DNA of 7,540 nt, from contig QIGJ01000086.1 of NCBI GenBank assembly GCA_003229995.1, positions 1-7,540 on the forward strand. The letters are read 5' to 3'. Origin of the DNA: Gammaproteobacteria bacterium. Its GTDB lineage: Bacteria > Pseudomonadota > Gammaproteobacteria > SZUA-152. The position numbers were made by a program, and so were the translations under genes. Positions 1 to 6,568 of the stretch are shown here, in pieces. The notes beneath the pieces are model-generated. The model had not been told where the DNA came from, did no database searches, and worked only from the letters and a program-made list of their open reading frames with translations. Position 1 is the stretch's first letter. The number at the start of each line of letters is the position of its first letter.

Positions 1-1279
1 TTTTGTTTGAGTATCCAGGCATTACGAAAACCGGGTAAATCAATAGGGACTGGCGATGCGTTTGTTGCCAGGGCGACGACCGTGTCCACTGCGTGTTTTA
101 TGGGATCGACGTCAACAACCTCCACATTGACGGCAAGCGTTGGCGACAGTGTGGCGGCGCTGCTTGCCGTGATGATAGTTGCGTCTGGAATTATGCTCTC
201 CGTATTTTCTGGTGCAAGAGTGATATCAGTATCAGTATTTTTCTCAACAATTTCCTGAGAAGGCAATTCAGGCTTGTGCGCCACATCCACTATGGGAGCT
301 TCGTCAGGTATTGTTGCTGGTGCAATCGCTGGCAGTGAGACCGGAACAGATTGACTGACGGCCAGGCATTAAATTCATCCTGAAAAAAAAGTAACGTCGC
401 CAGCAGAACAATACCGGTCAATGTGGTAGCTGCACGTACCTTGTTAAGGTTGGAGACATTACCCTGTGCAATACCTGTCGTTGGCAGACTTTCGATGAAT
501 ACATTATGTGCAAGCCGATTGATTTCGCCTGGCCAGCCAACGGACTGTTTGTGAATTTTTTGCAGCACAGCTTCGGTGAAGGGTTTGCCGCCAGCAAAGT
601 TTGCGGCAGACAGGCGGTGCAATACGTAGTGAGTGGTGTGTGTTTGTGCAAAAGGAAGCAAGTCAATGTTATGCCGAACAATATGCGTATGCGAGCCTAA
701 CAAGGGATCATGAAAATGTTCGTCCAGCTCTCTGGTGCCAAATAATATAACGCGAAGTAATGGTTTGTTGTCTGCGTTGGTGAGCATCACCATTTCCAAC
801 ACATGTTTAAGGGCCGTGACCGGTAATTGTTCGGCGTTATCGATCAATAGCACGGCTTGCAATGCTCTATGCTGCAAGGTATCAAAATGGTGTTGCATAC
901 GCTCAAACAGTTCGCTGTGCGTAGCACCCTGAAAATCCATGTTCATTTGATGAAACAACTGTTGTAGTAATTTTCGCTCATCGATGCCGCCACGGGCATC
1001 GATGCGTGCAACGATCCAGGTATCCAGTGCCTTTAGTGAATATTGTTGCAACAGAGTGGTTTTACCACTGCCGGGAGGACCAGCAACAAGCACAAGCTCA
1101 TTGCCATACTGGGTAAGGTGTAAGAGGATATCCAGTTTTTGTTGGCGACCAGGCTCAGCATAAAACAGGTCATCCTCAATGGCATCCGCAAAAGGTTCCC
1201 GTGTCATGTCGTAATGCACGACATAAGATGAGGATGCGGTGCTGTTAGTTTTATACAATTTTGTGGTTGAATGACTCAT
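1..1279 (-). CDS. DamX-like AAA ATPase with SPOR-type C-terminal region (partial, frameshifted)
   Basis: Predicted inner-membrane ATPase of the DamX/ExeA-like group, whose SPOR end binds septal peptidoglycan in the periplasm. The cytoplasmic part (residues about 25-270) carries Walker A GPPGSGKTT at 67-75 and Walker B VLLIDNAE at 143-150. One membrane helix follows at about 282-299. Then the frame breaks: the literal ORF runs to a stop at 290, but from about 340 the -1 frame stays open to the window edge. It encodes a Pro/Ala/Val-rich acidic linker (VSQSVPVSLPAIAP...) ending GFRNAWILKQ, which resembles the lead-in to a SPOR domain. The SPOR domain itself would lie beyond base 1. The start ATG overlaps the upstream TGA (ATGA), so translation is probably coupled. 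The architecture is seen directly; the septal role is inferred from the family. The break may be a sequencing error. Confidence 0.8.
340..368 (-). other. Apparent one-base frameshift in the DamX-like gene
   Basis: On the minus strand the ATPase frame reads FQDEFNAWP just after the membrane helix, then turns into Cys/His/Gln-rich text and stops at 290. The -1 frame has TGA and TAA just upstream (TAA at 369-371), but from about 368 it is open to base 1 with typical linker composition. One missing base within this interval, for example in TGGCCGTC, would restore FNAWPVSQSVPV. The eight-T run at about 381-388 cannot be the site, because those two stops would follow it. Confidence 0.7.
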
Positions 1280-1530
1280 CCAGGAGCTTGCTCACCTTTA
1301 ATAAAAACCACGCGGTAGCCACGTTTTATTTGTGCATCACGCGCGGTAATGAGTGCTGCAAGTGCCTTGTCGTGATCATCAAAGTGTAGTCTGCTTGCCC
1401 GACCTGAGGAACCTTGTCGGCCAGACTCTTTGACCAGTGTCCAGCCGCCAATCAGGTCTTCCTGCAAAAAAAGGTGGCAATAACGCGGGTGACTGTCCAT
1501 CGCCGGAGGTGTTTGCAGATAGATGCGCAT
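1276..1530 (-). CDS. Small WGR-domain-like protein
   Basis: An 84-residue soluble protein that is almost entirely one WGR-like domain. It has W30-T-L-V-K-E-S-G37-R38 followed by QGSSGR, then F50 and an Ala-rich helix ending K69-R-G-Y72. This matches the small-domain pattern W-x-L...(W)GR-G...F....A......KRGY. The first Trp of the WGR triplet is replaced by Ser (ESGR). WGR domains occur in PARPs and in MolR-type bacterial proteins and are thought to bind nucleic acid; what stand-alone bacterial copies do is not established. It sits 9 bases after the dGTPase-like gene and overlaps the DamX-like gene by 4 bases, so it is probably co-transcribed and coupled. The ribosome site is weak (TGAAG), in keeping with read-through from upstream. 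Confidence 0.72.
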   Translation of the reverse strand: MRIYLQTPPAMDSHPRYCHLFLQEDLIGGWTLVKESGRQGSSGRASRLHFDDHDKALAALITARDAQIKRGYRVVFIKGEQAPG

Positions 1531-1539
1531 GAAATGACT

Positions 1540-2727
1540 TCAGGTCAATTCGGTTGCGTTGAAGATGCGTTCATATTCACGAATAGCGTAACGGTCTGTC
1601 ATACCGGCAATGTAGTCTGCAATACCGCGTGCACGCCCACTGTCTGCATCCGCGTTTTCGAGCTGTTTGACATGCTGTTGCTGCTCGGGGGGCAACAGCA
1701 ACGGATCATTGAGAAAGGCGTCAAACAGGGAACGAATAATAATGGCTGCTTTGGCGGTCATGCGATGCACGCGATAATGACGGTAGAGATTTTTGCGTAA
1801 AAATTGTTTGAGTTCCTGGTTCATGACTTTCATTTCGCTACTGAAACCCACCAGCGGTTTGTTGAGTCGGGTAATGTCGTCACGCGACGCCGGGTTGGCG
1901 ACATTAATGCATTCGCTGGTATTGTGTAAAAAATCGGTGATTTGATAATTTATCATGCGACGGATAATTTCATGAATAGCACGTTTTTCGGGAATGTCGG
2001 GATACGCAGACATCACCGCCGTATGTTGTTCTTTAAACAGGCGAACATCACACAGACTGTTAATATCGATAAGCCCGGCGCGTAACCCGTCATCAACATC
2101 GTGATTATTATAGGCAATTTCATCAGCAATGTTAGTGATTTGTGCTTCGAGCCCTGGCTGTTGCTTATTCAAAAATCGCTGACCCAGCTCTCCCAGTTTT
2201 TTTGCGTTGCTTATGGAGCAATGTTTAAGAATGCCTTCGCGGGTCTCAAAGGTGAGATTGAGGCCGTTGAATTCGGCATACTTTTCTTCCAACTCATCAA
2301 TGATACGCAGTGATTGTAGATTATGTTCAAAACCACCGTAGTCTCCCATACATTCGTTGAGGATATCCTGGCCTGCATGGCCGAAAGGTGTGTGCCCTAA
2401 ATCATGGGCCAGGGCGATGGTTTCACTGAGGGTTTCATTGAGACGCAGTACGCGGGCGATGGAACGGCTAATTTGTGCGACTTCAATGGAATGAGTGAGG
2501 CGGGTGCGAAACATATCGCCTTCGTGATTAACAAAAACCTGTGTTTTGTATTCAAGCCGACGAAACGCACCGGAATGAACAATGCGGTCACGATCACGTT
2601 GATATTCTGAGCGTGTGTTGGGCGGCGGCTCGAAAAAACAACGCCCATGCGAATCTGTTTCATGCGTGGCGTAGGGCGCGAGACCGTCCGCGGTAATGGA
2701 ATCAGTTGGCCGCGTGATGGAAGGCAT
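1540..2727 (-). CDS. dgt: Deoxyguanosinetriphosphate triphosphohydrolase-like protein
   Basis: HD-superfamily dNTP triphosphohydrolase; the family splits dGTP or other dNTPs into the nucleoside and tripolyphosphate in the cytoplasm. The metal-binding set is visible as H79 (RLTHS), H108-D109 ([14 protein letters not shown]) and D202 ([12 protein letters not shown]). The N-terminal signature [20 protein letters not shown] lies at 44-63. At 395 residues it fits the shorter dGTPase-like type-2 group rather than the roughly 505-residue E. coli enzyme, so dGTP specificity is not assured. ATG at 2727 is preferred: GGGA lies just upstream, and [14 protein letters not shown], typical of family N-termini, follows soon after. 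A longer reading to 2784 would add residues unlike the family and overlap aroB by 83 bases. The chosen start overlaps the aroB end by 26 bases, which suggests coupling. Confidence 0.93.
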   Translation of the reverse strand: MPSITRPTDSITADGLAPYATHETDSHGRCFFEPPPNTRSEYQRDRDRIVHSGAFRRLEYKTQVFVNHEGDMFRTRLTHSIEVAQISRSIARVLRLNETLSETIALAHDLGHTPFGHAGQDILNECMGDYGGFEHNLQSLRIIDELEEKYAEFNGLNLTFETREGILKHCSISNAKKLGELGQRFLNKQQPGLEAQITNIADEIAYNNHDVDDGLRAGLIDINSLCDVRLFKEQHTAVMSAYPDIPEKRAIHEIIRRMINYQITDFLHNTSECINVANPASRDDITRLNKPLVGFSSEMKVMNQELKQFLRKNLYRHYRVHRMTAKAAIIIRSLFDAFLNDPLLLPPEQQQHVKQLENADADSGRARGIADYIAGMTDRYAIREYERIFNATELT

Positions 2728-3790
2728 CGAGCATGTCCCGTAATAGTTTGAGCTCGTGATCATCGCTGATGTAACTGGAGCCAATGTGATTCAACAGAAC
2801 CAAGCGGATAACACCTGCCTGTACTTTTTTGTCTACGGCCATCAGTTCCAGGAATCGTTCCGCATCCATTTCTATGGGCGTTTTTACCGGCAGTCTGGCG
2901 GCATTAAGCAGGGTGCGTATGCGCTTAAGCTGGGACTGACTGAAGTTGTTTTGCCGACGTGAGAGATCAGCGGCCATTAACATGCCAGTGCCTACGGCTT
3001 CGCCATGTAACCAAGTACCATAACCCATACCCGCTTCAATGGCATGACCGAAAGTATGGCCAAGATTTAACAATGCACGTTGTCCGCTTTCTTTCTCATC
3101 AGCAGCAACAATGTCGGCCTTGGTTTGGCAGGAGCGCTCTATAGCATAAGTCAACATTTCTGCATCGCGTTGCAGCAGTTTATTCATGTTGTTTTCTAGC
3201 CAGACAAAAAAGTCTTCATCCTGAATCAAGCCGTATTTAATCACTTCCGCGAGACCTGCCGAGAATTGCTGGTCATCCAGGGTGTCAAGTGTATTGATGT
3301 CAATCAATACACATTGCGGCTGATGAAAGGCACCAATCATGTTCTTGCCCAGGGGGTGGTTAACCCCGGTTTTCCCACCCACCGATGAGTCTACCTGCGC
3401 CAGTAACGTGGTGGGTATCTGAATGAAGTTAACACCGCGTTGGTAACAGGCGGCGGCAAAGCCGGTAATATCGCCAACCACGCCGCCACCCAGTGCAATG
3501 AGTGTACACTGGCGGTCAAACCTGTGTTGCAACAAGGCGTCAAAAATCAGAGTGGCGGTATCGAGTGTTTTGTATTTTTCACCATCGGGAAGAATAACGG
3601 TTTCACATTGATAACGGCCCAGGGTCGAAAGTGCTTTTTCAAGATACAGTGGTGCCACAATGTCATTGCTGACCAGTAAAACCTGATTGCCATGAATATG
3701 AGGAACCAGCAGCTTGTCCTGACCCAGCAGACTCTGGCCAATATGGATGGGGTAGCTGCGTTCTTTCAGATTGACGGTAAGGGTTTTCAT
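2702..3790 (-). CDS. aroB: 3-dehydroquinate synthase
   Basis: Cytoplasmic shikimate-pathway step 2: converts DAHP to 3-dehydroquinate using NAD+ and a divalent metal. The protein has 362 residues, the normal family length. NAD-binding features are DGEKYK at 69-74 and GGGVVGD at 101-107. The conserved [19 protein letters not shown] spans 126-144. Expected metal ligands are present at E182 (GLAEVIKYG), H245 (NLGHTFGHA) and H262 (LHGEAV), two positions below E. coli E184/H247/H264. The start is ATG 3790, followed by the usual MKTLTVNL; the ribosome site is poor. It lies 31 bases after aroK, the usual proteobacterial pairing, and its last 26 bases overlap the next gene. Intact, with no key residue missing. 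Confidence 0.97.
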   Translation of the reverse strand: MKTLTVNLKERSYPIHIGQSLLGQDKLLVPHIHGNQVLLVSNDIVAPLYLEKALSTLGRYQCETVILPDGEKYKTLDTATLIFDALLQHRFDRQCTLIALGGGVVGDITGFAAACYQRGVNFIQIPTTLLAQVDSSVGGKTGVNHPLGKNMIGAFHQPQCVLIDINTLDTLDDQQFSAGLAEVIKYGLIQDEDFFVWLENNMNKLLQRDAEMLTYAIERSCQTKADIVAADEKESGQRALLNLGHTFGHAIEAGMGYGTWLHGEAVGTGMLMAADLSRRQNNFSQSQLKRIRTLLNAARLPVKTPIEMDAERFLELMAVDKKVQAGVIRLVLLNHIGSSYISDDHELKLLRDMLDAFHHAAN

Positions 3791-3821
3791 GCTGAGTACA
3801 TTGTATTGTTTGCGTTAAAGG

Positions 3822-4340
3822 TTACAGATTATGCTGGATCGCGAGTTCGGCTAGTTTTTTAACAACATTACGTACTGGGCTGCTATCCGTTTCAATAATT
3901 TCGTCGGCGACTTCGCGGTACAGCGGATCACGTATCGCCAGAATTTCTTCCAGCTTTTTGCGTGGGTCGGCGGTTTGCAACAGCGGACGGCTTTTATCCT
4001 TATCCGTTCGGTTAATCAACTGTTTCAGAGGGGCGTTGAGATACACAACAAAACCCTGCCGGGTAATCTGGTCACGATTTTCGGGGTCAAGGATTGCGCC
4101 TCCCCCCGTGGCAAGAATGATGTCCTGCATTTGTGTTAGCTCAGAAATAACCATTTTTTCCCTACGACGAAACCCTGCTTCCCCTTCCAGCTCAAAAATA
4201 AGTGAGATGTTGGCTCCTGTACGCTCTTCGATGACGCGGTCACTGTCGTAGAAGGTACGGCCCAGTTGACGGGCGAGTTGTTTGCCAATGGTGGTTTTAC
4301 CAGCCCCCATGGGCCCAACAAAAATGATATTTTGCGCCAT
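3822..4340 (-). CDS. aroK: Shikimate kinase
   Basis: Cytoplasmic shikimate-pathway step 5: phosphorylates shikimate at the 3-OH with ATP. The protein has 172 residues, close to the 173 of E. coli AroK. Walker A is G9PMGAGKTT17. Shikimate-contact residues are seen as D32/D34 ([12 protein letters not shown]), R58 (GFRRRE), the glycine triplet G79-81 (ATGGGAIL) and the C-terminal R137-D-P-L-Y-R142; the lid arginine lies in KSRPLL. The start at 4340 ([12 protein letters not shown]) is taken over the upstream in-frame start at 4469, because the extra 43 residues would be unlike any kinase and come from the intergenic region. AGGT lies about 11 bases upstream. It is the first gene of the aroK-aroB run; pilQ, often found upstream in gammaproteobacteria, is not here. 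Confidence 0.96.
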   Translation of the reverse strand: MAQNIIFVGPMGAGKTTIGKQLARQLGRTFYDSDRVIEERTGANISLIFELEGEAGFRRREKMVISELTQMQDIILATGGGAILDPENRDQITRQGFVVYLNAPLKQLINRTDKDKSRPLLQTADPRKKLEEILAIRDPLYREVADEIIETDSSPVRNVVKKLAELAIQHNL

Positions 4341-4526
4341 TTTATTTGGATACCTGTTGTTGTGCTTAGGGGTTATATACCCGTAGCGTTTGGGATTTAG
4401 GTGTTCAGTGTGCGTCCTATTTATTTCATGGCAAGACGAAATGACGAGTAACTGTCTGTCTATTTGCAAGGAATTTCAACGCCACCATGGAATAATCAGG
4501 CATACAATCCGGCCTAAATCAGGCTT

Positions 4527-4964
4527 TTATTCGTCTTCTCTGCACCCCCGTAATATCTCTTTTACTTTCAAGTCGCTCGGTTTGAATGCTTCATCTAAAA
4601 CAGCCGGAGCATTTAAAGGCGTGGCGACTCCGCACATAAACACATCAAAGGCGGCATAGTTGCGTTCTGGCCAGGTATGTACGCTGATATGCGATTCTGC
4701 AAGTACAGCCACACCTGAAATACCACCACTTTCTGAAAATTGGTGTAAGTAAATATGCAACAGTGTTGCGTGGCAAGCCGTGACACAACGCTTCAATACT
4801 TCTTCGATATACCGACGATCATCCAGCCGGGAAGCGCCCCACAAATCAATCAATAAGTGAGACCCTGAGTATTCTACGCCGTCTTTTATCAAAAAATAAT
4901 CATCGGTGGATGAATTATTTGACGATTCTTGTTTAATCATCGTCTGGCTTTTAAAGCTTTCCAT
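4527..4964 (-). CDS. speD: S-adenosylmethionine decarboxylase proenzyme (class 1B)
   Basis: Pyruvoyl enzyme that decarboxylates S-adenosylmethionine to the aminopropyl donor for spermidine; cytoplasmic. With the 4964 start it has 145 residues. The proenzyme should cut itself between E90 and S91 in LAESHISVHTWPE, leaving a pyruvoyl group from S91. H96 and C111 (FMCG) keep the +5 and +20 spacing of S63/H68/C83 in the Thermotoga maritima enzyme. The N-terminal G-S-H-L-L-I-D-L-W at 34-42 is also conserved. Start choice: ATG 4964 has AGGTGA 8 bases upstream; TTG 5012 has no ribosome site, and ATG 4940 has none either. The first 25 or so residues are a Ser/Asn-rich extension. No speE lies in the window. 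A possible promoter lies just upstream, so it is probably transcribed separately. Confidence 0.93.
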   Translation of the reverse strand: MESFKSQTMIKQESSNNSSTDDYFLIKDGVEYSGSHLLIDLWGASRLDDRRYIEEVLKRCVTACHATLLHIYLHQFSESGGISGVAVLAESHISVHTWPERNYAAFDVFMCGVATPLNAPAVLDEAFKPSDLKVKEILRGCREDE

Positions 4965-4972
4965 GATAGAAT

Positions 4973-4978
4973 TCACCT
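4973..4978 (-). promoter_or_regulatory. Ribosome binding site deciding the speD start
   Basis: The minus strand reads AGGTGA followed by 8 bases and ATG at 4964. No comparable site precedes the longer TTG start at 5012 or the shorter ATG at 4940, so this decides the speD start. Confidence 0.65.
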
Positions 4979-4983
4979 GACCA

Positions 4984-5012
4984 GCTATATCTTGCTTTTC
5001 ATGACACACCAA
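4984..5012 (-). promoter_or_regulatory. Possible sigma70 promoter for speD
   Basis: On the minus strand TTGGTG (5007-5012) and TATAGC (4984-4989) are separated by exactly 17 bases. Matches to TTGACA and TATAAT are only 3/6 and 4/6. Transcription would begin close to the speD ribosome site, giving a very short leader. The -35 falls at the edge of the accessory insert, so the insert junction may have supplied part of this promoter. Inferred from spacing and position only. Confidence 0.3.
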
Positions 5013-5066
5013 TGCTTGAGGCTAGCGGCATTGCTTTCTGGTATTCGATCGACTGCCTTGTTAGCA
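5010..5066 (-). repeat. attC-like remnant ending the accessory insert
   Basis: The minus strand, starting one base after the TAG of the upstream fragment, reads TGCTAACAAGGCAGTC. This resembles the 5' half of an integron attC site, where the inverse core YYYAAC follows the cassette gene's stop. An AGGC (5055-5058) can pair with GCCT (5019-5022). The other end is not a good core: GTTRRRY is expected, but CAAGCATTGGTG is found. That end also holds an inverted repeat CAATGC/GCATTG (5010-5015 and 5028-5033, 12-base loop). It may be a decayed or half site. Pattern recognition only; no covariance model was applied. Confidence 0.35.
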
Positions 5067-5326
5067 CTATTCATTAAGGTAACTCCCAACTTCTGCATAA
5101 AGATTTTTATCTTTCATAAGCTCTTCTATTAAATATTCTTTAAATTCATATATAGACATCATCCATTCTTCTATGTCGGTCACTGTTTGACTGTTTCTTA
5201 AAGAATCATTATATTTAATGACTATCGTTAATGACACAAAGAAGAGTCGGTATTCACGATTTTTCCACTTACTGCTTCCTTTTCAACAAGATCAATAAGT
5301 TGTTTTAACAATTCTCTGAAAATCAC
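5067..5326 (-). pseudogene. Unrecognised accessory coding fragment with a frameshift
   Basis: I do not recognise this gene. The 3' part (5067-5282) is open for 71 codons and looks truly coding: KWKNREYRLFF, then LRNSQTVTDIEEW, then an acidic amphipathic helix and GSYLNE before TAG. The 5' part lies in another frame (GTG 5326, VIFRELLKQLIDLVEK, running on to a stop at 5228). Adding one A to the AAAA run at about 5279-5282 joins them as LVEKGSSKWKN. No good start or ribosome site is seen. The 5' frame is open up to 5383, overlapping the end of the preceding gene. One extra A near 5360 would fuse the two genes (HIATIS-NIRAIRDSPQ), so this may be the C-terminus of that protein. AT-rich; it ends one base before an attC-like core. 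Confidence 0.5.
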
Positions 5327-5355
5327 CAGAACTTGTGGACTGTCCCTTATTGCCC

Positions 5356-6018
5356 TTATATTGAGATAGTAGCAATGTGCAGATTAGTTTTATGAGGAAA
5401 CTCACGCATTCCATCATTGCTACCGCTTACTACACGATACATTTTTTCATCTACAACCACTGACGAAACACCACCAAACGCTAATGACGCATGTAAGTCT
5501 GCACGGGATATTTTTGGGTTCTTATCCAGGCTAAAAATCATAACCTTTAAATCAGGAAGTTTAAAATGCTCACCCGATTTTTTTAGCGCAACACAAAGGT
5601 TTTTGTATAAGTCTTTATTTGCTCTTATCAACCCAAGTTTATTCATTCCTTCTTCTCCTTCAGCGTTTAGGTTTTTAATAAAAACGTCCCCTAAAATATC
5701 TTTAGGTATCAGTTTATACCCACCTTGGCTATAGTATGCAATAGCGATATTTACAGCGGCAATAATGTCATCGCTATCAGTTGCATCAACACCAAAAACC
5801 CACACCTCTTGATCAATAAGCTTTGCTTGCCCCTTTTTGTTAAATTTTTTGGCAAGAGAGATATCATATACAATAAGTACTCCATATTTTACTATCCACT
5901 TTTCATAAGACTCAAGCGATGTACGTAATACATAATTTTTACCATTATTGATAACCACAGAGACGTCAGTTTTAAATTTATTCTCACTATCACCTTCAGC
6001 TACAGTCATCGCACACAT
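5356..6018 (-). CDS. Unrecognised soluble accessory protein
   Basis: A 220-residue protein I cannot assign. It has no signal peptide or membrane helix. Visible blocks are an alternating strand/helix region with YVLRTSLESYEKW (29-41), GVLIVYDISLAKKF (46-59) and EVWVFGVDATDSDD (71-84), a helix IIAAVNIAIAYYSQ, a basic middle, and a C-terminal GGVSSVVVDEKMYRVVSG (182-199). The start is ATG 6018, two bases after the previous stop, with AAGGG 11 bases upstream; ATG 6009 is the alternative. The composition is much more AT-rich than the aro block, which fits horizontal gain. It forms an operon with the gene at 6021-6332, and perhaps continues through a frameshift into the fragment at 5067-5326. An immunity-type or cassette-borne role is possible but not shown by any motif. 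Confidence 0.65.
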   Translation of the reverse strand: MCAMTVAEGDSENKFKTDVSVVINNGKNYVLRTSLESYEKWIVKYGVLIVYDISLAKKFNKKGQAKLIDQEVWVFGVDATDSDDIIAAVNIAIAYYSQGGYKLIPKDILGDVFIKNLNAEGEEGMNKLGLIRANKDLYKNLCVALKKSGEHFKLPDLKVMIFSLDKNPKISRADLHASLAFGGVSSVVVDEKMYRVVSGSNDGMREFPHKTNLHIATISI

Positions 6019-6020
6019 AA

Positions 6021-6332
6021 TTATTCATACCCTTCATAAATACCATAAATCCCTTTTTTAAACCGAGCTTTTTCCACACAGCGATTAATATATCTACTAG
6101 CTTCAGAATTATCGCTCCAATCATCCAAGTCATGTCGCTGGCACCGAGAGATATCCAATATTTCAAATTTTTCAGCGACAAGTTTAGCTTTAAGAACTGA
6201 TAAAACTTCATCGATATTTTCAGCAGGGACGAAGAAAGTGCCATTCATAAATAACGAGTCATCCTCCGGCACCAAACAATCGTCTAAAACCTTTAATTTT
6301 GCGTACACAACCCAAATATCTTCAGAGCACAC
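6021..6332 (-). CDS. Unrecognised small accessory protein
   Basis: A 103-residue acidic protein I do not recognise. Its pattern suggests a small strand-helix-strand fold: strand WVVYAKLKV (7-15), strand GTFFVPA (31-37), helix NIDEVLSVLKAKLVAEK (39-55), strand FEILDIS (56-62), then RCQRHDLDDW and a final helix ending GIYGIYEGYE. No signal peptide or membrane segment. The start is GTG 6332, six bases after a near-perfect GGAGG. An ATG two bases upstream (6334) shares that site but is in another frame and stops after 13 codons. The next gene begins two bases after the stop, so the pair is an operon. The layout (small acidic protein, AT-rich, strong ribosome site) resembles orphan immunity or cassette genes; that is analogy, not homology. 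Confidence 0.65.
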   Translation of the reverse strand: MCSEDIWVVYAKLKVLDDCLVPEDDSLFMNGTFFVPAENIDEVLSVLKAKLVAEKFEILDISRCQRHDLDDWSDNSEASRYINRCVEKARFKKGIYGIYEGYE

Positions 6333-6457
6333 ATTTCACCTCCGTTGATTAAACCTTTACCAATCTGATTCATATGCACAGGTAATTTTTTAGCGCCAAC
6401 ATAACCACTCACGTTCAAAAACACCAAGCAATTAACGCTTTCTCTATGACACGACAT
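6293..6457 (-). CDS. Possible 54-residue leader ORF
   Basis: A short ORF in the 160-base gap between two accessory genes. ATG 6457 has GAGG 8 bases upstream and an in-frame TGA directly before it. The product begins MSCHRESVNCLVFLNVSGYV, continues with HMNQIGKG and ends in FGLCTQN. Its codons for NGGE form the GGAGGTGA ribosome site of the next gene, and it ends about 40 bases inside that gene in a different frame. It could be a leader peptide coupling translation, a remnant of another cassette, or chance. No homology is recognised. Confidence 0.25.
   Translation of the reverse strand: MSCHRESVNCLVFLNVSGYVGAKKLPVHMNQIGKGLINGGEMCALKIFGLCTQN
6336..6343 (-). promoter_or_regulatory. Strong ribosome binding site, two start frames
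   Basis: The minus strand reads GGAGGTGA, then AATG and TGTGC. GGAGG is 4 bases from ATG 6334 and 6 bases from GTG 6332; only the GTG opens the 103-residue protein. This site decides the start and is far stronger than those of the aro genes. Confidence 0.65.
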
Positions 6458-6492
6458 TCACTCTACCTCATGCGTCATGCTTTACGCGGCAC

Positions 6493-6568
6493 GCTAACGC
6501 CTCAAAGTTAATGAACAACGCAAAGGGATACACTTGTTGCACCATCTGCTGAATTTGCGTTGTTGGGT
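6493..6568 (-). repeat. attC-like recombination site / long inverted repeat
   Basis: The minus strand opens with ACCCAAC (6562-6568, fitting RYYYAAC) and closes with GGCGTTAGC (6493-6501, close to the GTTRRRY core), giving 76 bases, within the usual attC size range. Inside is a perfect 11-base inverted repeat AACAACGCAAA / TTTGCGTTGTT (plus 6514-6524 and 6554-6564, 29-base loop). The stop TAG of the membrane-protein ORF falls inside GTTAG, a frequent situation in cassette genes. Against attC: the hairpin arms do not coincide with the proposed outer cores, and the outer cores pair only partly. It may be an ordinary hairpin or transcription-stop structure without a T run. Confidence 0.35.

Noticed and set aside
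1..338. Plus-strand ORFs at 7-258 and 93-338
   Set aside because: They lie opposite the DamX-like linker; the minus -1 frame has the expected Pro/Ala-rich linker and SPOR lead-in, whereas these have no recognisable content.
2728..2784. Longer N-terminus for the dGTPase-like gene
   Set aside because: It adds 19 residues unlike the family and overlaps aroB by 83 bases; ATG 2727 with GGGA upstream fits the family N-terminus.
4372..4400. TATAAC as a -10 box for aroK
   Set aside because: No acceptable -35 at 16-18 bases (CTAAAT is found), so a promoter call is not supported.
4341..4469. 43-residue N-terminal extension of AroK
   Set aside because: Shikimate kinase begins at MAQNIIFVG; the extension is translated intergenic DNA.
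4512..4524. GCCT/AGGC hairpin after speD as a terminator
   Set aside because: Only a 4-base stem and no T run on the minus strand.
4965..5012. TTG start for SpeD at 5012
   Set aside because: No ribosome site; ATG 4964 has AGGTGA at 8 bases.
5356..6332. Toxin-antitoxin or immunity label for the accessory pair
   Set aside because: No motif of a known toxin, antitoxin or immunity family can be identified by eye.
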